The notes: generated by a model not told the origin, from the letters alone. A DNA stretch of 7,511 nt from an uncultured Eubacteriales bacterium (GCA_902803675.1 CADCQZ010000389.1:1-7511), one strand, 5' to 3'; counted from the first letter of the stretch, positions 1 to 6,302 are shown. Program-made: numbers and translations.

Positions 1-18
1 GACGGCGCGGCCTGACAT
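1..18 (-). CDS. Possible start of a downstream gene, cut by the left edge
   Basis: On the minus strand the mutarotase gene ends in TGATG, where its TGA stop (20-18) overlaps an ATG (18-16). Only six codons (M-S-G-R-A-V) fit before the window ends. An AAAGGA stretch lies 4 nt before this ATG and could serve as a ribosome binding site, though the spacing is short. A TGATG overlap is the usual sign of translational coupling within an operon, so a second gene may follow the mutarotase. The product cannot be named, and the overlap could be chance. Confidence 0.33.
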
Positions 19-932
19 CAGATCCTTTCGATGCTCATCAGCGTCTCACAGACCCGGCTGCCGCCGGGGACGATGAAATCGAATCCCGTCTCCTCCCGGG
101 GAAAGGGGCCGTTGGGGCAGTTCGTCAGCCAGGACTGGGGCTCGGCGCAGACAAAGTCCGGGGAGGGGGAGAACACCATCCAGTACCTGTAGCCGCGCTC
201 GGCGGTATATGTGACCCTGACTCCGGTCCCCGGATCCGTCAGGGTCATCGTTTTATCGTCCCCCATTTTAAACAGGCGGCTCACCGGCCGCGCCGCCGGG
301 ACGAAGGTGCCCCGGGCAAGGGCTTCCCTGTCCGGATAGTCCGTGAGGACGGTGCCGTCGGGCAGATATGTTTTTTGATCCCTGGGATACTCCGCGGCGG
401 TGTCAAGGCGCATCGTCACTTTCCCCGCCTCTCCCTCCGGAGTAAAGGGCAGGCGGAAGGCCGTGTGGAAGCCCAGGCCAAAGGGCATGTCAAGACCGGA
501 ATCATTGGTCACCGTCACCGTCTGCCTGAGGCCTTCCAACGTCAAATGGTATCCCATGTCCACCGTGAAGGCGTGGGGGAGGGTCATGTATCGGTCCTCG
601 GAGGTGAAACGGCGCCTTAAATGCGCGCGGTCCTTTTCCGCCCGGATGACATGAAAGGCCGTCCGATGGAGGTCCCCGTGGATGAAGCATCCGGTCTCCT
701 TTTCACGGACCGGCAGGACGTATTCCCGGCCCTCGAAGGTGAAGCGCCCGCCGGATATCCGGTTGGGATAAAGCAGCGGGGGCGTGCCGTAGAAAAACGG
801 CTCCCGGTCCATATCCTCCGGGGCGGCGGGGCCGCGCAGGGCCTCCGAAGCGAAGCGGCTCAAACGTACGCAGTTCCCGCCGTGTTCCGGATCGATCAGG
901 ACGGTATAGCCGTGGGCGGTCAGTGATACCAT
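18..932 (-). CDS. Aldose 1-epimerase (mutarotase) family protein
   Basis: This 304-residue protein is probably cytoplasmic, with no signal peptide, and close to the usual GalM-family length. Family members interconvert the alpha and beta anomers of aldoses or related sugars. Landmarks are N57-R58 in an NRISGG motif, H85-G86 (equivalent to the first active-site His), H156 in GLGFH (equivalent to the catalytic His) and E264 in the EPQSW segment (likely the catalytic Glu). The sequence departs from textbook GalM motifs (HGDLH instead of HGFAR), so it fits a divergent 'aldose 1-epimerase family' branch and the true sugar is unknown. The start at 932 is supported by an AAAGGAG ribosome binding site 9 nt upstream. 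The gene diverges from the isomerase gene at 1088, and its stop overlaps a possible further gene at the left edge. A shared role in catabolism of one sugar is an inference from this layout. Confidence 0.88.
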   Translation of the reverse strand: MVSLTAHGYTVLIDPEHGGNCVRLSRFASEALRGPAAPEDMDREPFFYGTPPLLYPNRISGGRFTFEGREYVLPVREKETGCFIHGDLHRTAFHVIRAEKDRAHLRRRFTSEDRYMTLPHAFTVDMGYHLTLEGLRQTVTVTNDSGLDMPFGLGFHTAFRLPFTPEGEAGKVTMRLDTAAEYPRDQKTYLPDGTVLTDYPDREALARGTFVPAARPVSRLFKMGDDKTMTLTDPGTGVRVTYTAERGYRYWMVFSPSPDFVCAEPQSWLTNCPNGPFPREETGFDFIVPGGSRVCETLMSIERI

Positions 933-955
933 GTCTCTTCGCTCCTTTCCCCGTC

Positions 956-961
956 ATTATA
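956..961 (-). promoter_or_regulatory. -10 element of the mutarotase gene
   Basis: Read on the minus strand this is a perfect TATAAT, 23 nt upstream of the ATG at 932. No good -35 is present at 16-18 bp spacing; the position is occupied by the palindrome at 975-992. The predicted transcript would start near 949, directly before the ribosome binding site, giving a very short leader. A weak -35 suggests dependence on an activator, or an operator placed over it. Confidence 0.45.
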
Positions 962-974
962 CCGCAAACCGCCT

Positions 975-992
975 TCGGATGATATCATCCGA
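975..992. promoter_or_regulatory. Perfect 18-bp palindrome, probable operator
   Basis: TCGGATGATATCATCCGA is identical to its reverse complement and sits in the 155-bp divergent intergenic region. It overlaps the -35 position of the leftward promoter (centre about 35 bp upstream of its predicted start) and lies about 64 bp upstream of the predicted start of the rightward gene. With no central spacer and no T-run it is a poor hairpin or terminator, so a site for a dimeric transcription factor is the best reading. The regulator is not encoded in this window and its family cannot be inferred. Confidence 0.6.
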
Positions 993-1017
993 TGTCAAAT
1001 GCTTGTGAAAAAGTGCG

Positions 1018-1041
1018 TTCCCGGGAAAAATATGGTATACT
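1018..1041 (+). promoter_or_regulatory. Extended -10 promoter of the isomerase gene, with a small palindrome
   Basis: TGGTATACT at 1033-1041 is an extended -10 element (TG-N-TATACT). No consensus -35 lies at normal spacing, as is typical of extended -10 promoters. The 10-bp palindrome TTCCCGGGAA (1018-1027) covers the -35 zone, and GTTCCCGG occurs twice (1017-1024 and 1042-1049) on either side of the -10. Transcription would begin near 1048, about 40 nt before the start codon. The palindrome may be a second operator. Confidence 0.5.
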
Positions 1042-1087
1042 GTTCCCGGCCTCAAAACCATATCCCCATCCGCAGGAGGTATCATCT

Positions 1088-1849
1088 ATGGAGATCGGCG
1101 CTCAACTGTACACGGTGCGTGCATTCTGCAAAACGGAGGAAGACCTGGGCGTCACCCTGGAGAAGATCGCCCGCCTGGGGTACCGGTATGTGCAGCTCTC
1201 GGCCCTGGGGCCCATCGCCCCGGCGCGCGTCAAAGCCCTGTGCGATGACAACGGCCTTGAGATCGTGCTGACCCACGACGGCGAGGCCGCTTTCCTGAAG
1301 GATGTCGATCCCTTGATCGAAAGGCAGTTCCTCTACGGGTGCCGTTACACGGGGCTGGGCTATATGCCCGACCGTTACCACAGCCCGGAGGGGGTGGAGC
1401 GCTTCGCGGGGGACTTCATGTCCGCCGCCGAAAAGCTCCGGGCCGCGGGGCTCAAATTCATGTATCACAACCACGCTTTTGAGTTCGCCCGTTTCCCCGA
1501 CGGCAGGACCATGATGGATCATCTGCTTTCCCTGATGCCCCCGGAGCTCATGGGCGTGACCGCCGACACCTACTGGCTCCAGTTCGGCGGCATGGACGTG
1601 TGCGCCTGGCTCAGCGCTCATATGGACCGGCTCCACTGCGTCCATCTGAAGGACTACACGGTATCCGGTTTCGAGGCGCGCATGGCGCCCGTGGGAAAGG
1701 GCAATCTGGACTTTGCGAAGGTCCTCGGCCTCCTTCGCTCCGGCGGCGTCACGGAATATGCCCTGGTGGAGCAGGACGACTGCTACGGCGCGTCGCCCTT
1801 CGACTGCCTCGGCATCAGCCTGGGCTACCTGAGCTCCCTGGGGACGTGA
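1088..1849 (+). CDS. Sugar phosphate isomerase/epimerase, xylose isomerase-like TIM barrel
   Basis: The 253-residue protein has the fold and length of the AP-endonuclease-2 / xylose isomerase-like superfamily, which includes sugar and inositol isomerases, epimerases and dehydratases acting through a divalent metal. Visible landmarks are the MEIGAQLYTVR start, H63, the YHNHAFEF strand (H127, H129, E132), D160 in ADTYW, H186 in HLKD, the PVGKGNLD loop (201-208) and E228 in LVEQD. E132, D160, H186 and E228 fit the usual metal-binding set. The start at 1088 is chosen because a strong AGGAGGT lies 7 nt upstream; an upstream in-frame ATG at 992 lacks a site and would add 32 unlikely residues overlapping the promoter. 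No signal peptide is visible, so it is likely cytoplasmic. It is divergent from the mutarotase gene. The exact substrate cannot be determined. Confidence 0.87.
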   Translation: MEIGAQLYTVRAFCKTEEDLGVTLEKIARLGYRYVQLSALGPIAPARVKALCDDNGLEIVLTHDGEAAFLKDVDPLIERQFLYGCRYTGLGYMPDRYHSPEGVERFAGDFMSAAEKLRAAGLKFMYHNHAFEFARFPDGRTMMDHLLSLMPPELMGVTADTYWLQFGGMDVCAWLSAHMDRLHCVHLKDYTVSGFEARMAPVGKGNLDFAKVLGLLRSGGVTEYALVEQDDCYGASPFDCLGISLGYLSSLGT

Positions 1850-1923
1850 CGTATACCTTTGCTCGTTCGTGTCGAAAAACATGCCGAACGCGCCTTGAAC
1901 CGCACAAATGGGGAAGATCCCGG

Positions 1924-1929
1924 TATAAT
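1924..1929 (+). promoter_or_regulatory. Perfect TATAAT, distal promoter candidate for the LRR operon
   Basis: TATAAT is preceded by CCGG, similar to the GGTATAAT and GGTATACT contexts of the two sugar-gene promoters. The nearest -35-like hexamer, TTGAAC (1895-1900), is 23 bp away, which is too far, so a working -35 is not visible. A transcript from here would begin near 1936 and include the GGAGGTGAT at 1961. Confidence 0.35.
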
Positions 1930-2063
1930 ATGGCCGACAGATCACAGGGAAGAAAAGTCGGGAGGTGATACTGAACGGCTATGGATCACACAGATCCCTG
2001 ATAAAGAAAACAGTATTCCCGGATCGACTCCGACGATATGTTATCAATGTTCATTATATGATA

Positions 2064-2092
2064 TTGTGTTTTCCTTTGGCGTGGGATACAAT
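2064..2092 (+). promoter_or_regulatory. Promoter candidate for LRR genes A and B
   Basis: TTGTGT (2064-2069) and TACAAT (2087-2092) are separated by exactly 17 bp within and after the AT-rich part of the gap. Transcription would start near 2099 and give a leader of about 65 nt that contains the hairpin at 2123-2139. The -35 matches the consensus only in its TTG; the -10 matches 5 of 6. Confidence 0.5.
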
Positions 2093-2115
2093 GAACGCAT
2101 GAAGATCTGTTCCCG

Positions 2116-2172
2116 ACGGGCTGCCCGGCAGGTCCGGGCGTAACGTGACAGGAGGGACCGAATATGAAAAAA
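2116..2172 (+). repeat. Duplicated leader with hairpin, copy 1 (gene A)
   Basis: This stretch closely matches 6523-6579 in front of gene C. It contains a perfect stem GCCCGG (2123-2128) / CCGGGC (2134-2139) with loop CAGGT. After 10 nt comes the ribosome binding site AGGAGGG (2150-2156) and then the start codon. The last 25 nt (2148-2172), from ACAGGAGGG through the first Lys codons, are identical in both copies. The stem has no T-run, so it looks like a translation or mRNA-stability element rather than a terminator. Confidence 0.65.
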
Positions 2173-4071
2173 ACGCTTATCGGTATTTTGACGCTGATCC
2201 TCGTTTTCGCGGCGATATACGCGTGCGCGGAAGAGGTGCCTGACGGGATGCGGGTCAAAATATACGGCGGCGCCCAGGAGACCGATCCGAAGCGGGCGGA
2301 GTACACGCCCTCGGAGTACGACGTACCGATCAACAAAACCACCTTTCCCAATAAAGTGTTCAGGACTTACGTAAAAGCGCGCTTCGATCTGGACGGCAAC
2401 GGGATCCTGGACCTGGAGGAGCGGCTGAACACCGACTATATCTCGATCACCAACAACTATGATCTTACCGATCTGACGGGTATCGAGTATCTGCCGGCGA
2501 TCACGTCGATCGATATTTCCTATACGGCTGTGAAAAAGCTGGATCTTAAATGGAACGTGCTGCTGAAATATGTGGACTGCCACAACGCGCGTCTCAGGAG
2601 CCTGGACCTGATGCTTGATCCTGTTCTGGACATGCTTGTCTGCCGGGACAACAGCCTGACGGAGCTGGACCTGAGCGGCTGCGCGAAACTGGCGACCCTG
2701 GACTGCGGAAACAATCCCTTGAAGAGCCTGGACGTGAGCCAGAATCCCAACCTGTACGAGCTGAACTGCGAATCATGCGGCCTGACGGCGCTCACTCTGG
2801 GAAGGAACAACCGGCTGCACCGCCTGCTCTGTCAGGATAATGCCCTGACGACGATCGATCTGAAAAAAGCGCCCGCTCTGTACGAGCTGAACTGCCGGAA
2901 CAACCCGCTGGATGGTCTTGACCTGAGCAAAAATGAGAGCCTCGGGTCTGTGGACTGCAGCCATATCCGTCTTTCCGCCCTGGACCTGAGCCATAACGCC
3001 AGGGTGCACGGACTGATGTGCGTGGGCTGCGGTCTTAAGTCCCTGAAGGTGAGCCATCTCGGGGAATTATACTGGCTGGACTGCTCGGACAACTGCCTCA
3101 CATCCCTGGTGCTGGACGAAAGCACGGCCCTCCTTTCGGCCAAGTGCGGCGGCAATGTGCTGAAGGTCACAGCGGATGCCGGGCGGATCCCGTTTGCCTC
3201 CCTGCCGGGATTCGACCCTGAAAGGGCGTCCGGCTGGCAGGGCTGCGCCGTGGAGGGGGACGGCATCCGCGTGACGGGATCCGGCGAGGTGACCTACGAA
3301 TACCGGGCGCGTGAGGACCGGTCCTACACCTTCACCCTCGACGTGACATACAAAGAGGCGAAGATCACCGGCGTGACGATGCCGGTCAGATCGTTCACGT
3401 ATACGGGCCGGGAGATCACGCCGGAAGTGACCGTGAAGGCGAAGGTGAACGGTGAGACCGTGATCCTGACACAGGATGAGGACTATACCGTCACCTGTGA
3501 GAAGAACGTGAACAGGGGCACGGCGAAGATCACCGTGACCGGGATCAACGGCTTTACGGGGACCGTGACGAAGAAGTTCACGATCACCGCCGCGAAGCTC
3601 ACGAAGGTGAGCGTGGCCAAGGCTTCTTATCCCTATACCGGCAAAGCCGTCAAACCGCCTGTGACGGTGAAGGCGAAGCTGGGCAAAAAGACCGTGACCC
3701 TGGAGGAGGGCAAAGACTACAAGGCGTACTATAAAAGTTACGTGAAGGCCGGCACGGCCACGGTCACCGTGAAGGGCAAGGGCAATTACACCGGCACGCT
3801 TCAGAAGACGTTCACGATCAAGCCGGTGAAGATCCTTAAAGTGACCCTGGACGCCGCCGTGTTCGATCATACCGGTGAGGAGATCAGGCCCCCGGTGACG
3901 GTCAGGGCGAAGGTGGACGGCGCGGTCGTGGTGCTCAAGCCGGATAAGGACTACACCTTGACTTATGAAAACAACGTGGGGCCCGGCACGGCCGCGGTCA
4001 CCGTGAAAGGCATCGGCAATTATACCGGCACCATCACGAAACAGTTCACGATCCGCGAAGCGGCCGAATAA
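2164..4071 (+). CDS. LRR protein A: secreted EF-hand / 21-residue LRR / beta-sandwich repeat protein
   Basis: This 635-residue protein has a signal peptide (about 1-22; charged KK, hydrophobic core, A-C-A ending). A stretch of about 38 residues with no counterpart in B or C follows. An FPNKVFRTYV segment then leads into an EF-hand-like loop at 75-86 (D75, D77, N79, D83, E86). About ten LRRs of the form LxxLxCxxNxLxxLDLSxNxx run from about 113 to 334, with Cys at 139, 160, 181, 202, 223, 244, 265, 286, 307 and 328, exactly every 21 residues. A linking domain with PGFD (348-351) and W358 precedes three 78-residue repeats (401-634), each with Y/H-T-G, a DY motif, GTAxVTV and FTI. The LRRs fit the nested 10+11-residue class seen in bacteria; the C-terminal repeats resemble MBG/YDG-like domains. 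The role is probably extracellular binding; the ligand is unknown. C21 could be read as a poor lipobox Cys (I-Y-A-C), but secretion without lipid is more likely. No LPxTG or C-terminal membrane segment is present. The ribosome binding site AGGAGGG lies 7 nt before the start. Confidence 0.9.
   Translation: MKKTLIGILTLILVFAAIYACAEEVPDGMRVKIYGGAQETDPKRAEYTPSEYDVPINKTTFPNKVFRTYVKARFDLDGNGILDLEERLNTDYISITNNYDLTDLTGIEYLPAITSIDISYTAVKKLDLKWNVLLKYVDCHNARLRSLDLMLDPVLDMLVCRDNSLTELDLSGCAKLATLDCGNNPLKSLDVSQNPNLYELNCESCGLTALTLGRNNRLHRLLCQDNALTTIDLKKAPALYELNCRNNPLDGLDLSKNESLGSVDCSHIRLSALDLSHNARVHGLMCVGCGLKSLKVSHLGELYWLDCSDNCLTSLVLDESTALLSAKCGGNVLKVTADAGRIPFASLPGFDPERASGWQGCAVEGDGIRVTGSGEVTYEYRAREDRSYTFTLDVTYKEAKITGVTMPVRSFTYTGREITPEVTVKAKVNGETVILTQDEDYTVTCEKNVNRGTAKITVTGINGFTGTVTKKFTITAAKLTKVSVAKASYPYTGKAVKPPVTVKAKLGKKTVTLEEGKDYKAYYKSYVKAGTATVTVKGKGNYTGTLQKTFTIKPVKILKVTLDAAVFDHTGEEIRPPVTVRAKVDGAVVVLKPDKDYTLTYENNVGPGTAAVTVKGIGNYTGTITKQFTIREAAE
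2500..3165 (+). repeat. LRR array of protein A (about ten 21-residue units)
   Basis: The coding sequence has a strict 63-bp period. Each unit pairs an LxxLxC half with an LDLSxN half, predicting a curved solenoid. The nucleotide copies are well diverged, so the regularity is kept at protein level, which argues for selection on the fold. Two units carry an extra Cys (C205, C289), each three residues after the ladder Cys. Confidence 0.85.
3364..4065 (+). repeat. Three 78-residue MBG/YDG-like repeats in protein A
   Basis: Units start at residues 401, 479 and 557, with the Y/H-T-G landmark at 413, 491 and 569, each 78 residues apart. The common pattern is YTGxxIxPxVTVKAK, then VxLxxxxDYxxxY, then GTAxVTVxGxGNYTGTxxKxFTI. 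The third unit has HTG in place of YTG. The family label is by resemblance, not by a search. Confidence 0.75.
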
Positions 4072-4084
4072 GGAGGCATTCGTC

Positions 4085-6229
4085 ATGAAGAAGTTCATCC
4101 TGTTGATCTGTATGGCCGCATCTGTGCTGCTGGCATGCCTGCCGGGCTTCGCGGCGGACGGTGTGCCCACGGACGCGGAGCATTTTCCGGACAAAGCGTT
4201 CAGGGCCTATGTCTCGCAGAACTGCGATACGAACAAAGACGGCGTCCTGAGCGCCGCGGAGATCGGGGCGGTCAAGCGGATGGTGCTGTCACATCTGGAT
4301 ATCGCCTCTCTGGAAGGGATCGGGCATTTTACTTCTCTCAAGGCGCTGGACTGTCCGTACAACAGGATCGGTTCCCTGGATGTGAGCGCGAACACCGCTC
4401 TTGAGGAATTGATCTGCGGCTGGAATCCGATCGGATCCCTGGATCTGAGCCATAACAAAGCACTGAAGATACTGAGCTGTTTTGATAACGAACTGACGGA
4501 GCTCGATGTCAGTATGCTCAGCGGGCTTGAGATATTGAGCTGCGATTTCAACCGGCTGACCGAATTGGACCTGTCCAATAACAGGGCGCTGACGAGCCTG
4601 AGCTGTGAGCGGAATCAGCTGGAAACGCTGAAGGTCAGCAGCAGGAAAATATGGGAGATAAACTGCAACGCGAACGGGCTCGTCGACCTGGACGTCACCG
4701 GCTGTCCCGCTCTGAAGAACCTGCATTGCGCGAGCAACCGGCTGTCCGGGCTGGACCTGAGCAGGAATACCGTTCTTGACGGTCTGAGCTGCGCGTACAA
4801 CGATCTGCCCTTCCTGGACCTGACCGCGAATAAGAAACTGCAGGGCGTTTCCGCCGACATGAACGTGGCGGAATACGAGATTGACGGGAACGAGTTCGAC
4901 CTGAGCCGTATCCCGGGCTTCGATGTCAAAAAGACATCGGACTGGCTCGGGGCGATCGTGACCGGGAATACCCTGCTTCTTGAAAACGACCGGGTGAGCT
5001 ACAATTATCACTGCGGGAACGGGTTTACGGTCCGTTTCACCATCCAGTTCGAATACAGGGCGCCGGAATTCAAGTCGATCAAGCTGAGCTATACCAAAAA
5101 GGCGTACACCGGCAGGCCCCTGGAGCCCAAGGTCACCGTGAAAACGCAGATCAACGGGAAGACCGTCACGCTCATCAAGGGGCAGGATTACCTGGTCACC
5201 TACCGGGACAATGTGGACGCGGGCACGGCCACGGCCGTGATCGAGGGCATCGACCGGTTCGGCGGCGTTTACGAGAAGCCCTTCACCATCACCCCGGTGA
5301 AGCTCACGAAACTGACCCTCAGTAAAAAGTCCCTGGCCTATACGGGAGCTCCGCTGGAGCCGCCCGTCAAAGTCACGGCTAAGGTCGGCGGCAAAACGGT
5401 CACCCTCGAAAAGGACCGGGACTATCTGGTGACCTGTGAAAACAACACGGACGCGGGCACGGCCTCGGTGACGGTGACCGGCACGGGCAATTTCAGGGGC
5501 AGCCTCAAAAAGACTTTCACCGTCACGGCGAAAAAGATCCTCAGGGTCACGGTGGACGGCCCCGCCTGCGTCTATAACGGCAAGCCGCAGGAGCCGCCCC
5601 TGACCGTGAAGGCAAAGGCGGGCGGGGAGATCGTTGAGCTGGTGAAGGGCCGGGACTACACCGCGGAGTACACATCCAATGTTTCCGCGGGCAAAGCGCT
5701 CGTCACGGTGAAGGGCATCGGCAATTTCAAGGGCACCCTCAAAAAGGCTTTCACCATCCTGCCGGCGGAGGTCTTAAAGGCGTCGGTGACCGGGAACCTG
5801 ACCTACACGGGGCAGCCCCTGGAGCCGAAAGTGACCGTCAGGGCAAAGCTCCTGAAAAAGACGGTGGTCCTTCAGCCGGGGCGGGACTACACGGTCACCT
5901 GTTCCGGCAATGTGGACGCGGGCACCGCCCGGGTGACCGTCACCGGCACGGGCGATTACACGGGCACGCTTCAAAAGTCCTTCACGATCGCCCCGGCGAA
6001 GATCCTGCGGGTGATCCTGAGCGCGGACCGGATGGCGTACACAGGGGAGCCGATCCGGCCGGAAGTCACGGTGAGGACGAAGCTCGGCGGCGTTCTCACG
6101 GTCCTGGAGGAGGGGAAGGACTATACCCTGACCTTCACGGACGATATCGGCCCCGGCACGGCCTCGGTGACCGTGACGGGCATCGGGAATTTCACCGGCG
6201 TGTTCGTCAGGGAGTTCACGATCGAATAG
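4085..6229 (+). CDS. LRR protein B: secreted EF-hand / 21-residue LRR / beta-sandwich repeat protein
   Basis: This 714-residue paralogue of A has a signal peptide at about 1-23 (ending GFA, then ADG). An FPDKAFRAYV segment leads into a canonical EF-hand loop at 48-59 (D48, N50, D52, S56, E59). Nine LRRs follow (about 85-262) with Cys at 90, 111, 132, 153, 174, 194, 215 and 236; one unit is 20 residues and the last has Ala at 257 in place of Cys. The linking domain (263-328) shares PGFD (277-280) and a Trp (W287) with A. Five repeats of 77-78 residues (329-714) end directly at the stop. Its ribosome binding site AAGGAGG (4070-4076) overlaps the stop of A, so the two are co-transcribed and possibly coupled. 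C18 in V-L-L-A-C is a marginal lipobox, so a lipoprotein is a lesser alternative. No sortase motif, S-layer domain or transmembrane end is visible. Extracellular binding or adhesion is inferred; no catalytic domain is present. Confidence 0.9.
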   Translation: MKKFILLICMAASVLLACLPGFAADGVPTDAEHFPDKAFRAYVSQNCDTNKDGVLSAAEIGAVKRMVLSHLDIASLEGIGHFTSLKALDCPYNRIGSLDVSANTALEELICGWNPIGSLDLSHNKALKILSCFDNELTELDVSMLSGLEILSCDFNRLTELDLSNNRALTSLSCERNQLETLKVSSRKIWEINCNANGLVDLDVTGCPALKNLHCASNRLSGLDLSRNTVLDGLSCAYNDLPFLDLTANKKLQGVSADMNVAEYEIDGNEFDLSRIPGFDVKKTSDWLGAIVTGNTLLLENDRVSYNYHCGNGFTVRFTIQFEYRAPEFKSIKLSYTKKAYTGRPLEPKVTVKTQINGKTVTLIKGQDYLVTYRDNVDAGTATAVIEGIDRFGGVYEKPFTITPVKLTKLTLSKKSLAYTGAPLEPPVKVTAKVGGKTVTLEKDRDYLVTCENNTDAGTASVTVTGTGNFRGSLKKTFTVTAKKILRVTVDGPACVYNGKPQEPPLTVKAKAGGEIVELVKGRDYTAEYTSNVSAGKALVTVKGIGNFKGTLKKAFTILPAEVLKASVTGNLTYTGQPLEPKVTVRAKLLKKTVVLQPGRDYTVTCSGNVDAGTARVTVTGTGDYTGTLQKSFTIAPAKILRVILSADRMAYTGEPIRPEVTVRTKLGGVLTVLEEGKDYTLTFTDDIGPGTASVTVTGIGNFTGVFVREFTIE
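4337..4870 (+). repeat. LRR array of protein B (nine units)
   Basis: Nine LxxLxCxxNxLxxLDLSxNxx units have a 63-bp period, except one 60-bp unit between C174 and C194, where the LKVSS segment lacks the usual Asn. The array loses its pattern at the last unit (QGVSADMN), which probably caps the solenoid before the linking domain. Confidence 0.82.
5069..6226 (+). repeat. Five 77-78-residue MBG/YDG-like repeats in protein B
   Basis: Units start at residues 329, 407, 485, 563 and 640, with the YTG/YNG landmark at 341, 419, 497, 574 and 652. They follow the same pattern as in protein A. Adjacent units are linked by short Lys-rich joints such as TPVKLTKL and TAKKILRV. Short stretches of near-identical DNA within GTAxVTVxGxGN could support gain or loss of units by recombination. 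Confidence 0.75.
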
Positions 6230-6272
6230 GCGTCACCGGGCCCGATGCCGGCCGACAGAACAGGTTTGTCCG

Positions 6273-6295
6273 TTTCGGACAGTCCGAAATGTTTT
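6273..6295 (+). terminator. Possible rho-independent terminator of the A-B transcript
   Basis: TTTCGGAC (6273-6280) and GTCCGAAA (6282-6289) are perfect inverted arms around one A. As a hairpin this gives a 6-bp stem with loop ACAGT, followed by TGTTTT (6290-6295). The short stem and short T-run make it weak. The left arm also pairs with TGTCCG (6267-6272) in an alternative fold. Confidence 0.38.
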
Positions 6296-6302
6296 CGCCC
6301 CG

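Larger units (their letters stand above)
1850..2163. other. 314-bp intergenic region with two promoter candidates and an orphan ribosome binding site
   Basis: No convincing gene is seen here. An imperfect stem (CGTTCG 1864-1869 with CGAACG 1885-1890) follows the isomerase but has no T-run, so it is at best a weak terminator. The region then holds a TATAAT (1924-1929), a near-perfect anti-16S match GGAGGTGAT (1961-1969) with no good start codon behind it, an AT-rich stretch (about 2030-2075), a second promoter (2064-2092) and the leader hairpin of gene A. Confidence 0.6.

Noticed and set aside
993..998. Perfect TTGACA -35 hexamer on the minus strand upstream of the mutarotase gene
   Set aside because: It is 31 bp from the TATAAT at 956-961, and no -10 lies at 16-18 bp, so it cannot pair as a normal promoter.
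992..1087. Upstream ATG at 992 as the start of the isomerase
   Set aside because: It has no ribosome binding site, would precede the extended -10 promoter, and adds 32 residues before the conserved barrel start; the AGGAGGT at 1074-1080 fits the ATG at 1088.
1082..1945. 287-codon open frame on the minus strand
   Set aside because: It lies antisense to the well-supported isomerase gene, lacks recognisable domains, and reflects the GC-rich codon pattern of the real gene.
1859..2143. 94-codon plus-strand open frame before gene A
   Set aside because: It has no ribosome binding site at its start, runs through both promoter candidates and the leader hairpin, has no recognisable domain, and its homologous end in front of gene C is not kept as a terminating frame.
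2500..3165. Regular 63-bp periodicity that could suggest a DNA repeat array such as CRISPR
   Set aside because: The period is 21 codons of an open frame with LRR consensus, the DNA copies are diverged, and no identical repeats with unique spacers exist.
3067..4194. 375-codon open frame on the minus strand across the end of gene A and the start of B
   Set aside because: It mirrors the repeat-rich coding strand, is His/Arg-rich without domains, and crosses the clear A-B operon junction. It is a shadow of the repeats.
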